A stretch of 64,000 bases of DNA from Verrucomicrobiota bacterium (GTDB taxonomy: Bacteria > Verrucomicrobiota > Verrucomicrobiia > Verrucomicrobiales > DEV007), in assembly GCA_018970725.1 (NCBI GenBank), contig JAGWVU010000023.1:1-64000 (forward strand), in the 5' to 3' direction. How positions within the stretch are numbered: the first letter of the stretch is position 1; the number at the start of each line of letters is the position of its first letter. A program made the position numbers and the translations under genes. The notes under the pieces were generated by a model, which ran no database searches, was not told the origin of the DNA, and worked only from the letters and a program-made list of their open reading frames with translations. Of this stretch, positions 1 through 9,010 are shown in pieces.

Positions 1-114
1 CTGTTCACATGAAACAATCTACACCGTCGCGCAACAGGAAGTTCGAAGCTTCGCATCAACTGAACATCTGGAATCATGGTGTTCTTACGTGCAAATTACC
101 TGACCCCATCATCT

Positions 115-1143
115 TCAACTCAGCACGGCACAGAGTTCGCTCGCGAGCTGATTCCAAACAGGTCGTGAAGAAGCGACCTCAGGGATGAGGGGCGTCGGCA
201 CGGCGTCGGGGAGTGCATCGAGTGCGCGCCTCAGCCCAATGCTCCGAGAGGCTTGGGAGGCATTCTCGTAGTCCGAACCATGAGCGAGCAGATGTGCCGT
301 CTTGACCACGGCATAGATTCCTGCCCATGGCTCCCACACGGGATAGCGGACTGCTCCCGACGCTCTGTCAACAAAGAGGAATTCCCACTCCTCGCTGCGC
401 AGTTGGAATCGCTTTTCCCGTCCGGTTCGGTGAACGACGATATGGCCGGAGAGCGCCATCTCATTGAGGACTCCTTGTACCGTCTTGGAGAAATAACCCA
501 GTTCGCGGGCAAGAGATGCGGGACTGGCAGGTCCATTGAGGAGGAGCCAGGCGATGATCTCTGCTCGGGAATTGGTTCCGAAAAGGCTGCGCAGTTTGAA
601 GAGAAGGTTCTCCGGGTGGGATGGAGAAGGGGCCTGGCTCATCTCCCGGGCGGTCCACTGGGACCGCGCCAAGTTCCACCTCACGAATCGAGGGTCGAGG
701 TTGTCGTTCGGGGGCGGCATTGGATTTCCTGCCGCGTCGAGGAAAAACGGATCTAGGGCGACGTTCTGAATGGCAGGCCACAGCGCTGTGCCAAGCTTGC
801 GCCACTTGGACAACGTGCTCCGATGTCCGGCCAGAACCTCGGCAACCGCGCCGAACACCCGAGGATCTGCCAAATGCCAAGTGGCCTCAAGGTTTTGGAG
901 GCGTTGCAGGTTGATTCGTTCTCCGTTGTGGACCAACCAATCCAAAGCCTCGTCGAAGAGTCTCGCATCGTGGCGGCCAAACACAGTGGTGGTCAGCACC
1001 AGCGCCTCGGGGTCGATCAATCGTGGTGGACCTAGCCTGCTTCCCGATGCAGAGGAGCCAGCCACACCGAGGAAGGTCCACTGGCTCCAAAGATGGGCCA
1101 GCATCGCTTCCAAGAGCGTCCCTGTCTGTGTGGGGGCACTCAT
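115..1143 (-). CDS. Winged-helix DNA-binding protein, partner of the upstream nucleotidyltransferase
   Basis: The product is 342 residues. I see an N-terminal largely helical region of about 190 residues and then a winged-helix segment (about 195-255) in which 'SRAEIIAWLLL', 'SLARELGYFSKTVQGVLNEM' and 'GHIVVHRTGREKRFQL' give a helix-turn-helix with a basic wing. The chosen ATG lies inside an ATGA overlap with the stop of the upstream gene (1140-1143), so the two genes should be translationally coupled; an earlier in-frame start would add nine residues. The pairing of a nucleotidyltransferase with a wHTH protein recalls AbiE-type modules, where the wHTH protein is antitoxin and repressor, but here the gene order is reversed and this protein is longer. 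The domain reading is fairly secure; antitoxin or repressor function is inference. Confidence 0.6.
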   Translation of the reverse strand: MSAPTQTGTLLEAMLAHLWSQWTFLGVAGSSASGSRLGPPRLIDPEALVLTTTVFGRHDARLFDEALDWLVHNGERINLQRLQNLEATWHLADPRVFGAVAEVLAGHRSTLSKWRKLGTALWPAIQNVALDPFFLDAAGNPMPPPNDNLDPRFVRWNLARSQWTAREMSQAPSPSHPENLLFKLRSLFGTNSRAEIIAWLLLNGPASPASLARELGYFSKTVQGVLNEMALSGHIVVHRTGREKRFQLRSEEWEFLFVDRASGAVRYPVWEPWAGIYAVVKTAHLLAHGSDYENASQASRSIGLRRALDALPDAVPTPLIPEVASSRPVWNQLASELCAVLS

Positions 1144-1742
1144 GAAGATTGAGCGTCGCTCTCCACCCAAAGAGCCTGAAAGCCGAGGTTACGGAAGGTC
1201 GCCTGGAGGCGTTCCAGCGATGCAAGTCCGTCCACATGTTTGAGAATCCATTGAGCGGCTGAGATTGCCTCGGATTCGGTCGGGGCCAGTGCCTGGAGAT
1301 CTGCCCAGTCACGCATCTCCTCCCTCCCGCAAACTGCGTAGAGTTTCAGTAGGATCTGGCCTGTCCGACCGACAAAGCTGACCTCCAGTGAATCGCCGAA
1401 CTCATGGTCGTGCAGAACGGTCCAGAACGATGACGGGAGAGTTGCCAAGTCGGGAAAAAACAGCGAGGTGCTCGCATTGAGCCAGTCTGCGCTCAAGCCC
1501 AGTTGTCGGGCGACATCCGATGCTGCCTCCTTCCGGGCGTCTGGCAGGGGGTAAGAAGGGCTCACCTCTCCCTCCAACTCGCGCCGGGCAAGGACATCGA
1601 CATCCCGGGTGGAACGAGAGATGATGCCGCTGATCTGAAGCGCAGAGCCTCCGCACACGACTAGCCAAGCCGGGGCAATGCGGCGGATCTGCATCAACTC
1701 GGCGAGCAACTCAAGGGCTTGGAGGCCGGGAGAGGAATTCAC
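1140..1742 (-). CDS. Nucleotidyltransferase-fold protein (DUF6036/AbiEii-like)
   Basis: The product is 200 residues, starting at GTG. Residues about 29-52 carry the nucleotidyltransferase signature: 'CGGSALQISG' followed by 'RSTRDVDVL', i.e. a glycine-rich turn and the DxD metal-binding aspartates. 'GQILLKLYA' and 'RDWADLQAL' resemble the downstream KxxA and R-D-xxDL motifs of DUF6036/AbiEii-like proteins. Such proteins transfer nucleotides to RNA or protein targets, and several are toxins. The gene is first in a two-gene operon with a wHTH protein (ATGA overlap), and a palindrome sits in the spacer of its predicted promoter. I call the fold with good confidence; toxin activity is inference. 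The GTG is preferred because it lies about 7 nt after the -10 box and the next ATG would remove the first helix. Confidence 0.65.
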   Translation of the reverse strand: MNSSPGLQALELLAELMQIRRIAPAWLVVCGGSALQISGIISRSTRDVDVLARRELEGEVSPSYPLPDARKEAASDVARQLGLSADWLNASTSLFFPDLATLPSSFWTVLHDHEFGDSLEVSFVGRTGQILLKLYAVCGREEMRDWADLQALAPTESEAISAAQWILKHVDGLASLERLQATFRNLGFQALWVESDAQSS

Positions 1743-1748
1743 TCGGAT

Positions 1749-1777
1749 AATTTATACATCCGAAACGGATGAATCAA
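1749..1777 (-). promoter_or_regulatory. Promoter with palindromic operator for the nucleotidyltransferase/wHTH operon
   Basis: On the minus strand a -35-like TTGATT (1777-1772) and a -10-like TAAATT (1754-1749) are separated by exactly 17 nt. The spacer contains the perfect palindrome CATCCG-aaa-CGGATG (1757-1771). The GTG start of the nucleotidyltransferase lies only 6 nt after the -10 box, so the transcript would be nearly leaderless. A palindrome filling the spacer is a typical site for a repressor that blocks RNA polymerase, suggesting autoregulation by the wHTH partner. The boxes are visible in the sequence; their function is inferred. Confidence 0.5.
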
Positions 1778-2260
1778 ATATCTTTTAAGGTGCCGATTTT
1801 CGAAGTCACCCTCTTTTGAAGGCAAGGGTGTTTTCACTCTCAGCACTCATTCCGTCCTCGGCTTGCCGAGTTCGATCCAGGTGCCTTGACTGAACCCCCA
1901 CCATCCCACGCCGACCGGTGACTCGTGGGCGGGCGGGCTCGAAAAGGAAAACCCTTTCAGTAGGACGTTGGAAGTGAACCATCATTCCGCTTGTTTCCCT
2001 CTGTGCTCCCGTTGTCCTCTGTGGTGAATCCAACCCTATGCCCCCCCTCCCCCTCTCCGGCCCGCACCTTCCCCTGCAGTAGACAGGCGGGTGGCCAGGC
2101 GGGAGGAGGATGGTTTTGCAGCCGGGACGGCTGTGTTCCGACCACAGCCTTGAAGCTTACGAACGCAGGAGCCCCGCCCTGAAAGGTGCGGTATCACCGG
2201 GTGAAAACCCCGTGGTTCCTGTTGCCAACTTGCGGGGTAAAGCCAGCCTCGACCCCGCCC
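1778..2260. other. Intergenic region without a supported gene
   Basis: About 480 bp between the nucleotidyltransferase promoter and the 3' end of the large secreted protein gene. The open frames here have no recognisable product. One clear structure is a perfect 7-bp hairpin, GGCTGTG-ttccgac-CACAGCC (2129-2149), which overlaps a second inverted repeat CAGCC/GGCTG (2119-2133). There is no T-tract, so it is not a convincing intrinsic terminator. The polypyrimidine stretch at 2040-2080 is only base composition. Confidence 0.5.
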
Positions 2261-5200
2261 TCACGGCACCAGCGGATCCGTCCCGGCCCGGACCTCATCT
2301 CCGTCCGGAATCGTGTCCCCGTCGGTATCGGCCAGAATTGGACTCGTCAACAGCCAGCCCGCCTCCACGAGATCGCACAAGCCATCGCCGTCCCGATCCA
2401 GCAGGGCGGTGTCCGCCAACAAGGCATCGATTCCATCCGGCCTGCCATTCGCATTGCCATCAGCCCTCCCGTTTCGCGGATCCAGCGGCAACGGATCGAC
2501 TCCGTCCCGGAGAAAATCGCCATCCGAATCCCAAGTCAGTGGATTCGTCTTGGCGAGCCGCTCCGCCCGGTCCGTGAGCGAGTCCCCATCCGTATCCGGG
2601 GCGACCGGGTCCGTGCCCCAGGTCTGCTCCTCCAAGTTGTTCAGGAGATCGCCATCCAAATCGCCACGGGCGTTTTCCGAGGGGTTGCCGATGAAGGATC
2701 GTTCCCACCAGTCCCGCAGCCCGTCCCGGTCCCGATCGGTCAAAGAAACCCCGCGGTAAAATGCCGCCAGAACCTCTTCGACCGTCCTCCGATCCTCGTC
2801 GCTCAGGTCGCGGTCGTAGAACAAAAGATCGCCGATCCGGCCCTGGTAGCCGTTCGCCTCCCCCTCCCATCCTCCCAAAAAGCGGGGCCCCTGCACCACC
2901 GGACTCTTCGACAGCGCAGCGGTTCCCGCCGCACGCCGCACACCCCCGGTTTCCACCACCGGGATCCGGTTTTGCAGACGCACCGTGGCCAGAACCGCGG
3001 ACTTCGGCATCGCTCCACCCGAATCTGACCGCGGAGCGGGGGCGCACACGGCCGGCTTCCAGAATTCCGCCAATTCGAAAACCCCGGCGGTCTCAGCCCC
3101 CAGGGAAAGACCGAAGCCGGAATTCCCCACCTTGGTGTAATCCATCCGGGGAACTCCTCCAAACGCGGGACTCGACGAATTCCCGCGCCAAGTGGTCGCG
3201 CTCACCCGATAGAATCGCTCCCGGGCAACAACCCGCCCGAACAACGTCGTCTCCGAGGTGGTGGTCGGCTCATAGTCCGTGCGGTAATTCGCGAAGTGTC
3301 TCCCCAAACCCGCCACGAAACGCCCGGCGACGGTTCCGGTCGATTCACCGCGCCGGATACCCGACGGCAGCGGACTGAAACGGAATCCGCTGGTGATGTC
3401 GTAACGCGAAGCCGCCACCGGGAAATCATAGGGACGCGTCCAACGCCAGTATTCCTCCCCGGACGGAGCGGCGAGGTAACCCGGGTGATAGCGAAAATCC
3501 GTCTGTTCCCATGTGGAAAAGACCCGGCTCGATGGCTTGGCCGGCGCATCATGGAGCAAGACCCGTTCCCCGGGAACGGTCGGCCCCGCCAGAAGATAAC
3601 ATTGCCCTTGCGCCCCTGCCGCCACTCCCGTCGTTCCCACCGTGGCAGGAGCCGGCGTCCGAACCCCGGTCGGCACGGCTACGAAACAGACACTGAACGT
3701 GTTGTCCGGCAGCACCGCACCCAACTCCATCTTCTCTTTTCCGCTGAACCGGATCCAGGTCCACCCGTTCTCAGTCACCCGCCGCGGCGCGGTCTCGGTC
3801 GGCGCCGTGGCTCCCGGGCCACCCGTCACCGGCAACCAACGGGTCACACCGCCGCCGGTTCCTCCCGTGGTCACTCCTTGATCCGGGCGGAACCAACGCA
3901 CCAATCCGGTCGATGGCACGGAAAGATTCCCACTGACATGAACCGTCCAGACTCCATGGTAAAGCTGGATCAGCCCCCCGGTGCCTTTCACCCGCGCCGT
4001 CACACTTCCCTCGATCCGTCCCGTGTCCGCTCCGGCTTTGACATGGATCCGGGCCACTCCGGAAGAGTCGGTTCGCATCGCCAACGTCCGGCCCGCCCCG
4101 CTCTCGTCCCCCGCTACCGGGGACAACCAGCCATCCCCACGCGTGATCGCAAAGGTCACCGGCGCATCGGCGAGGGATCGGTTGCCCGCCAAGGCCCGCA
4201 CCGCAATGGCCTGCCGCACCCACTGCCCGGGCGGCGTCACCGGACCATCGGTCAACGGATCCACGACAAAACGCACCGCCCGCCCATCGTAGTAATCCAG
4301 CGGATCCCGTCCGCTCGCCCGCAACTCGGCCCCGTCCGTCGTGCCGTCCCGGTCCGTGTCCCCCTTGGCCGGATCGGTATGGTAGACGAACTCTTCCTCC
4401 CAATCCGAGACCAGATCGCCGTCGCCATCCAGCGGCGTCAGCGCCACGGTCCGGTAAAACCGGGGCAATCTTTCCGCCGGATTCAGCGGCACCGGATCCT
4501 TCACCTCCCGGGCCGCCCCATCCCCGGTGACCGTCCCGCCGAGCTGCGTCCAGGCGGAAGCCCCGGCCATCCTCCGCTCCAACCGATACCGCGCCCCCTT
4601 CACCGTGCCCACCGTGAGCCATACCTCGCGGGCGCCCCCGGTTCCGGGCCGCACCTCCAACGAGGGCCGCCCCGGAGCATCAAAGAGCCGCGGATTCCCG
4701 CCCAACAGGCTTTCCGCCAGATTGCCCAGCCCATCCCCGTCCGGGTCCGCCCCCGGCAGCATCGAGAGATCCGCGCTCCCGTTCGCCCGCTCCCACCCGT
4801 CCGCCAACCGGTCCCGGTCCCGGTCGATGATCTGCCGGAATAACTTTCCGTCCGAGCGCACGGCCGAAGACATCGTCGGCAACTTCAACTCCATCCGCGG
4901 CAGCGCGGCCGGCCGGATCACGAAAAACGGAGCCCCGGGCGGCACCTTCACCGCCGCCGGATTCACCGGCCGCCCCAACCCGGATTTCCACCCCGCAGGC
5001 CGTGCCGTCTGGTAATGAAAGGACTCCCATGCCTGAATGTCCGGCGACCAAATCACCAGCCGGTCCGCCGTCGCCACACTCCGCCCGGACCTCAGCCCGG
5101 TGGCCGCCGAACGCCCGAAAATCCCCAGCGTCGATGCCAACGTAAAGCCACGCCCGTCCGGCCGGAACACCGGATTCCAGATCTCCTCCGTCGCTCCCGC

Positions 5201-5941
5201 CGGCGTCGGCTCAATCGGAAAAACCCCGCTGCCCAGCCGGGCCGAGCCAATGAAGGTCAACTGCCGCGGCGTGCCCGCCAAGGCACTGCGCCGATAAACC
5301 ACGGGACGATTGACGTCCTGCACCACGGCCCCGCCGGCATCCCCCGCGTCCGGAGCTGATTCCGTGGAGACCACCCAACGGGCAGCCGCCCCGTCCGGCT
5401 TTGCCGCCCAAACCGATCCCCCGGGAAAACTCACTCCGTCGGCATCCCCTGGGGAAAGAGCCGTCTGTATGCCCTCCGCGTCCGCCCCCCCCACCAACTC
5501 GACGAGAGTCCACAGCGGAATCACGGCCAGCGAATCGCCCGCCTTCAATACCGAAGCCGCCGCCTCGCCGGCGAAGGGAGCCCCGCCGAACAACGCGGCG
5601 TAAGTCCAATCCCCGGAACCCGCCACCGGCCTGCCAAAAAACGTCCGGCCCGCCCCGAGCCCGCCCCGCGGCCACCAAACGGCTGTTTCCACCGGATCTG
5701 GAAACAGTCCGAACCATTCCGGTGTGATCCTTCCGGCATCGATCACCGTCCCAACCCTGCCTCCGCCGGTGGCCGATGGCAACAGCAACGGGACCAAGGG
5801 CTCGCTCTTCCCGGGGCTGACCTGAGCCTCCCAGAGGCCCACGATCTCACCAGAAACCTCTTGGGCGCGAAGCCGGGGTCCGTCGCTCAGGGCAACGGCG
5901 AGAAAGACAAACAACGCGGTGGGAGCCGGGAGGAGCCGCAT
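2261..5941 (-). CDS. Large secreted multidomain protein with calcium-type repeats, Ig-like and LamG-like domains
   Basis: A protein of about 1,226 residues with a signal peptide (hydrophobic 'TALFVFLAVALS', then cleavage near 'RLRAQ'). After a ~350-residue N-terminal region without a clear family come two Asp-rich segments of the thrombospondin type-3/dockerin-like kind (about 373-415 and 505-550), an Ig/invasin-like stretch (about 575-675, 'APVTFAITRGDGWLSP'), a LamG/lectin-like region beginning 'GLVRWFRPDQGVT' (about 680-1065), and a C-terminal array of at least five DxDGDxxxD calcium motifs (about 1085-1226). It probably works outside the cytoplasm, at the surface or in the medium, with calcium stabilising the repeats; the ligand is unknown. 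I chose the ATG directly before the signal peptide; an upstream ATG adds 21 residues. No sorting domain was recognised at the C-terminus. Confidence 0.75.
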   Translation of the reverse strand: MRLLPAPTALFVFLAVALSDGPRLRAQEVSGEIVGLWEAQVSPGKSEPLVPLLLPSATGGGRVGTVIDAGRITPEWFGLFPDPVETAVWWPRGGLGAGRTFFGRPVAGSGDWTYAALFGGAPFAGEAAASVLKAGDSLAVIPLWTLVELVGGADAEGIQTALSPGDADGVSFPGGSVWAAKPDGAAARWVVSTESAPDAGDAGGAVVQDVNRPVVYRRSALAGTPRQLTFIGSARLGSGVFPIEPTPAGATEEIWNPVFRPDGRGFTLASTLGIFGRSAATGLRSGRSVATADRLVIWSPDIQAWESFHYQTARPAGWKSGLGRPVNPAAVKVPPGAPFFVIRPAALPRMELKLPTMSSAVRSDGKLFRQIIDRDRDRLADGWERANGSADLSMLPGADPDGDGLGNLAESLLGGNPRLFDAPGRPSLEVRPGTGGAREVWLTVGTVKGARYRLERRMAGASAWTQLGGTVTGDGAAREVKDPVPLNPAERLPRFYRTVALTPLDGDGDLVSDWEEEFVYHTDPAKGDTDRDGTTDGAELRASGRDPLDYYDGRAVRFVVDPLTDGPVTPPGQWVRQAIAVRALAGNRSLADAPVTFAITRGDGWLSPVAGDESGAGRTLAMRTDSSGVARIHVKAGADTGRIEGSVTARVKGTGGLIQLYHGVWTVHVSGNLSVPSTGLVRWFRPDQGVTTGGTGGGVTRWLPVTGGPGATAPTETAPRRVTENGWTWIRFSGKEKMELGAVLPDNTFSVCFVAVPTGVRTPAPATVGTTGVAAGAQGQCYLLAGPTVPGERVLLHDAPAKPSSRVFSTWEQTDFRYHPGYLAAPSGEEYWRWTRPYDFPVAASRYDITSGFRFSPLPSGIRRGESTGTVAGRFVAGLGRHFANYRTDYEPTTTSETTLFGRVVARERFYRVSATTWRGNSSSPAFGGVPRMDYTKVGNSGFGLSLGAETAGVFELAEFWKPAVCAPAPRSDSGGAMPKSAVLATVRLQNRIPVVETGGVRRAAGTAALSKSPVVQGPRFLGGWEGEANGYQGRIGDLLFYDRDLSDEDRRTVEEVLAAFYRGVSLTDRDRDGLRDWWERSFIGNPSENARGDLDGDLLNNLEEQTWGTDPVAPDTDGDSLTDRAERLAKTNPLTWDSDGDFLRDGVDPLPLDPRNGRADGNANGRPDGIDALLADTALLDRDGDGLCDLVEAGWLLTSPILADTDGDTIPDGDEVRAGTDPLVP

Positions 5942-6046
5942 CGGAACATGTCGGAACGCGCCGACACGCTTCCCGGCTTTATCTGGAATCCGTCGCGCTG
6001 GCAATCGAAAAAGCTACCACCGGGCAAGAATCCCCCTTTCCGCCGC

Positions 6047-8356
6047 TCAAGGATCGATCCGCCCGAGAAATTCACGGGCCAGATCCTCACGCCCCGCTTC
6101 CCGGCAGATCGCGGCGGCGCCCCCGGCGTATTCCCGGTTGCCCGGGTCCAACTCCAGCGCCTTCCGCAGAAAAGGGAGAGCCTCGTCAAAGGATCCGAGG
6201 GAATGGAAGCCGACCCCGATGAAGTAGTGCAGGTCCGCCCGTTCCGGCATCAGTTCCACCGCTTTGCGCAATGCCGCCACCCCTTCCTGATAACGCTTCG
6301 CCCGCACCAGAAACCGGCCCCACGCCTCGTGGGCATACCCGTCCTGCGGCTGCAAGGCGACCGCTTCCCGCAAAATCGGTTCCGCTTCGCTCAAGCGTCC
6401 GTTGGCATAAAGAAACTCCGCAAAATTTACCCGGGCCGGAACGAAGAGCGGATCCAGCGCCATCGCTTCACGGTAATTGGACTCCGCCTTGCCTCGGTCC
6501 CCTTTGGCCAGAAAGAACTCCGCCAGGGCCAGATGGGATTCCGGCACATCGGCGACCGCCTCCTGCATCTCGAGATACTCCGCCTCCGCACTCTCCAAAG
6601 CCCGCAACTCCACCTCGCCCAATCCTGCCCGGGAGCCCCCGGCCAGCACCCGCGCCGCCTCCACCCGCACCGCCCGCACCGGATCCGCCAACCTCCCGGA
6701 CAAGACTTCCCAACGGCTTTCCATCGGCAGATGACCGAGGAATTTCACCGCCTGACGCCGCACCATTGGATCCGGGTCCCCCAACTTCTCCCGCGCCAAG
6801 GCCATCGACCGCTCCGTCGGAGCCTCTTCCAGCAACTCCAAAACACTGGCCCGCGCGATCGCCGGTGTCGCCCCGGCCCGCGCCAGCGCCGCCAATTCCT
6901 TCTCCCAAACCCGCACGTCGCGCCTCCCCTTGGCCAAAACCTCGCCGTAGACGGGGCGCGGCTTCTCCCCCCACCATTTCACAAACGCCTCCGCCGCCCA
7001 CCCGGAGTCCTTGTCCTTATGGCAGTTGTTGCAGGCATTGGGCGTGCCATACTGAAGAGTCAAATCCGGCCGCGGAATCCGGAGGCTGTGATCGTGCCGC
7101 TTGTCCACCACCATGTAATACTTCGACGGCATGTGGCACTCCACACACGACGCCCCGGCCGACCCGGTCCCGTGGAAATGGTGCGCCGTGGCATCATACC
7201 GGGCCGCCTGATGACAACGCACACAAAGAAGATTCCCTTCGGCCAGCGGCCGCATCGTGTGGGGATGATGGCAGTCGGTGCATCGTACGTTGTTGTGATG
7301 CATCTTGCTTTGGATGAAGGAACCATACTCGTAAACCTCCTCATGGATCTGGCCGTCCCCGTGATAGTGCACCCTCGTCAACGGTGTCGGCACATAACTG
7401 TCAAGATACCCCTGCCCCGCCAGCTTCCGGGTCTGCAACGGCTGCCGGTGCGAGTGACAGGGCGCACAGGTTTCCAGTTGTGCTTGGGAGGTCAGGGCCG
7501 GAAAGCGCTTCGGTTGGCCGGTTTCCGCGTTCATCCCCCACGCCCCCGGTTGCGGCTCTTTCAAACGCACCAACAAACCCATCGCGGCCTCGTCCTTGGC
7601 CGGTTGCCCCGTCTGTTTTCCCGCCCACTCGATATGCCGTGACCCGGGACCATGACAGGCCTCGCAGGCCACATTCATGTCGGACCAGGTGGTCCGGTAG
7701 CCCCCAGCTTTGCCATCGTAATTCTTTGCCAGGTTGGTCGAATGGCAGTCCGCGCACATATAGTTCCAGTTGAAATGCCTCCGCGTCCAATGCAGGGCAT
7801 CCCCGGGCGGCACTTCCTCGCCGGGATATAAATGAAACCACCTCTGCCCTCCCTCCCCGGCCGGGCGCGTGTCCCAACAAATCTGCAGCGCCTGCAACCG
7901 GCCACCGGGAAACTCAATCAGATACTGCTGCAATGGATCGATCCCGAACGTGTAAGCCACGCGGAAATCCTCCCTCACCCCCTCCCCATTCTCGGTGTTG
8001 ACCCAAAAACCGCCGTCCTTTTGAAAGAACCGGGACTTGTGCCCGAAGTGCTCGAACTCCACTCCGCTGAAGTCCCCGAGCACGGTCTCCGGCGTCGCGT
8101 GCCCCATCGCCGCAAAATGGGTTGACTGGCGCCACTCGTCGTAGGCTTTCTCATGGCAGCTCCGGCAGGATTCCGCCCCGGCGTAAGCATAACCTTCGGA
8201 CGGATCCCGCACCGGTTGCCGGAAAAGTTCCGCCACCAACGCCTGCTGGGAAAGTTCCGGCCCACTCGTGTTCTCCTTCTTCTCCTCCCGACAGGAGGTG
8301 AAAACCGAGATTGCGAGAAGGGGGAAAACCCAGTTCCGAAACGCCGTGGCAGCCAT
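6047..8356 (-). CDS. Octaheme c-type cytochrome with HEAT and TPR repeats
   Basis: The product is 769 residues. The N-terminus has a hydrophobic segment ending in 'FTSC', a possible lipoprotein signal. Eight CxxCH haem-binding motifs follow at about residues 64, 201, 231, 297, 359, 378, 404 and 442 (CRSCH, CADCH, CEACH, CAPCH, CTDCH, CVRCH, CVECH, CNNCH), in the style of cytochrome c554/multihaem proteins. The C-terminal third has HEAT-like helices (about 480-590) and TPR repeats ('NYREAMALDP', 'LREAVALQPQ', 'LRKAVELMPE', 'LRKALELDPG'). It is predicted to be periplasmic or membrane-anchored and to move electrons; the TPRs may dock partners. Such cytochrome-TPR fusions are known in PVC bacteria, but the substrate is unknown. 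I chose the ATG just before the signal sequence. Confidence 0.85.
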   Translation of the reverse strand: MAATAFRNWVFPLLAISVFTSCREEKKENTSGPELSQQALVAELFRQPVRDPSEGYAYAGAESCRSCHEKAYDEWRQSTHFAAMGHATPETVLGDFSGVEFEHFGHKSRFFQKDGGFWVNTENGEGVREDFRVAYTFGIDPLQQYLIEFPGGRLQALQICWDTRPAGEGGQRWFHLYPGEEVPPGDALHWTRRHFNWNYMCADCHSTNLAKNYDGKAGGYRTTWSDMNVACEACHGPGSRHIEWAGKQTGQPAKDEAAMGLLVRLKEPQPGAWGMNAETGQPKRFPALTSQAQLETCAPCHSHRQPLQTRKLAGQGYLDSYVPTPLTRVHYHGDGQIHEEVYEYGSFIQSKMHHNNVRCTDCHHPHTMRPLAEGNLLCVRCHQAARYDATAHHFHGTGSAGASCVECHMPSKYYMVVDKRHDHSLRIPRPDLTLQYGTPNACNNCHKDKDSGWAAEAFVKWWGEKPRPVYGEVLAKGRRDVRVWEKELAALARAGATPAIARASVLELLEEAPTERSMALAREKLGDPDPMVRRQAVKFLGHLPMESRWEVLSGRLADPVRAVRVEAARVLAGGSRAGLGEVELRALESAEAEYLEMQEAVADVPESHLALAEFFLAKGDRGKAESNYREAMALDPLFVPARVNFAEFLYANGRLSEAEPILREAVALQPQDGYAHEAWGRFLVRAKRYQEGVAALRKAVELMPERADLHYFIGVGFHSLGSFDEALPFLRKALELDPGNREYAGGAAAICREAGREDLAREFLGRIDP

Positions 8357-8461
8357 CACCGGACATTCTACGCCGCTCTCCGACGGACGCCAACCAAAGT
8401 CGGGTTTCCGCACGTCCTGCAGCCGTCCTTCATGCGATGAGTTGCCCGGGCAACCCCGGAT

Positions 8462-8959
8462 TCAACCCTGCGAGACGTCCCGACGGTCTTCAAGGGATTG
8501 GTAGGATGTCTCGAACAGCGTCTGATCCACCACCCAGATATCCCCGGGAAACTCCACCTCACGGTCTCCCAGTTTCTTCAGCAGATAATCCCCCGGTTTT
8601 CCGGAAAGGACTCCCCAACTGGTGTGGACCACGAAATCATGATGCACCCGGGCCGCCATCACTCCGGCCCCTTCCGGCAGCGGAACAAACTCGGTCCATT
8701 CCACCCCGCGTTCATCCAGGGAACTCCGCCCGCTCTCCCCATACTTGGCGCGCAATGTCGCCTCAGTCTGAACCCAATGTTCTCCGGCCACCCCGAGGCA
8801 CACAAAATCGCCCGGCTTCGCCAGCAACTCTCCCTCCAAGCTCGAGACCGTTTCCGGCACCACGACCCGGCGGACCCAAACCGGCACGACCTTGTGCGCG
8901 GCAAACCAAGCCCCGGAGCCATTGACCTCCTGCAGAATGGAAAGGTTATTGGGATGCAT
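8462..8959 (-). CDS. Hypothetical protein with duplicated PGDYG-like modules
   Basis: The product is 165 residues, with no signal peptide or membrane segment. Two related stretches are visible: 'KPGDFVCLGVAGEHWV' (about 48-63) and 'KPGDYLLKKLGDREVEFPGD' (about 120-140), each followed by an aromatic/acidic tail ('TLRAKYG', 'LFETSYQ'). This matches the short PGDYG-type module found in phage and bacterial proteins ('KPGDW.. G..GE.YP....F...Y'), here apparently in two copies. No catalytic function can be assigned. The ATG at 8959 is preferred over an upstream TTG. The gene is convergent with none of its neighbours and lies about 50 nt downstream of the TMEM43 gene on the same strand. Confidence 0.5.
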   Translation of the reverse strand: MHPNNLSILQEVNGSGAWFAAHKVVPVWVRRVVVPETVSSLEGELLAKPGDFVCLGVAGEHWVQTEATLRAKYGESGRSSLDERGVEWTEFVPLPEGAGVMAARVHHDFVVHTSWGVLSGKPGDYLLKKLGDREVEFPGDIWVVDQTLFETSYQSLEDRRDVSQG

Positions 8960-9010
8960 GCTCCTGGAAGTCTGCAAGGGGAATGACGAGAGGGCAAGAC
9001 AAAACGACCC

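Noticed and set aside
1806-2182. Small open frames in the 1.8-2.2 kb intergenic region
   Set aside because: No start context, no domain, biased composition; they overlap each other on both strands.
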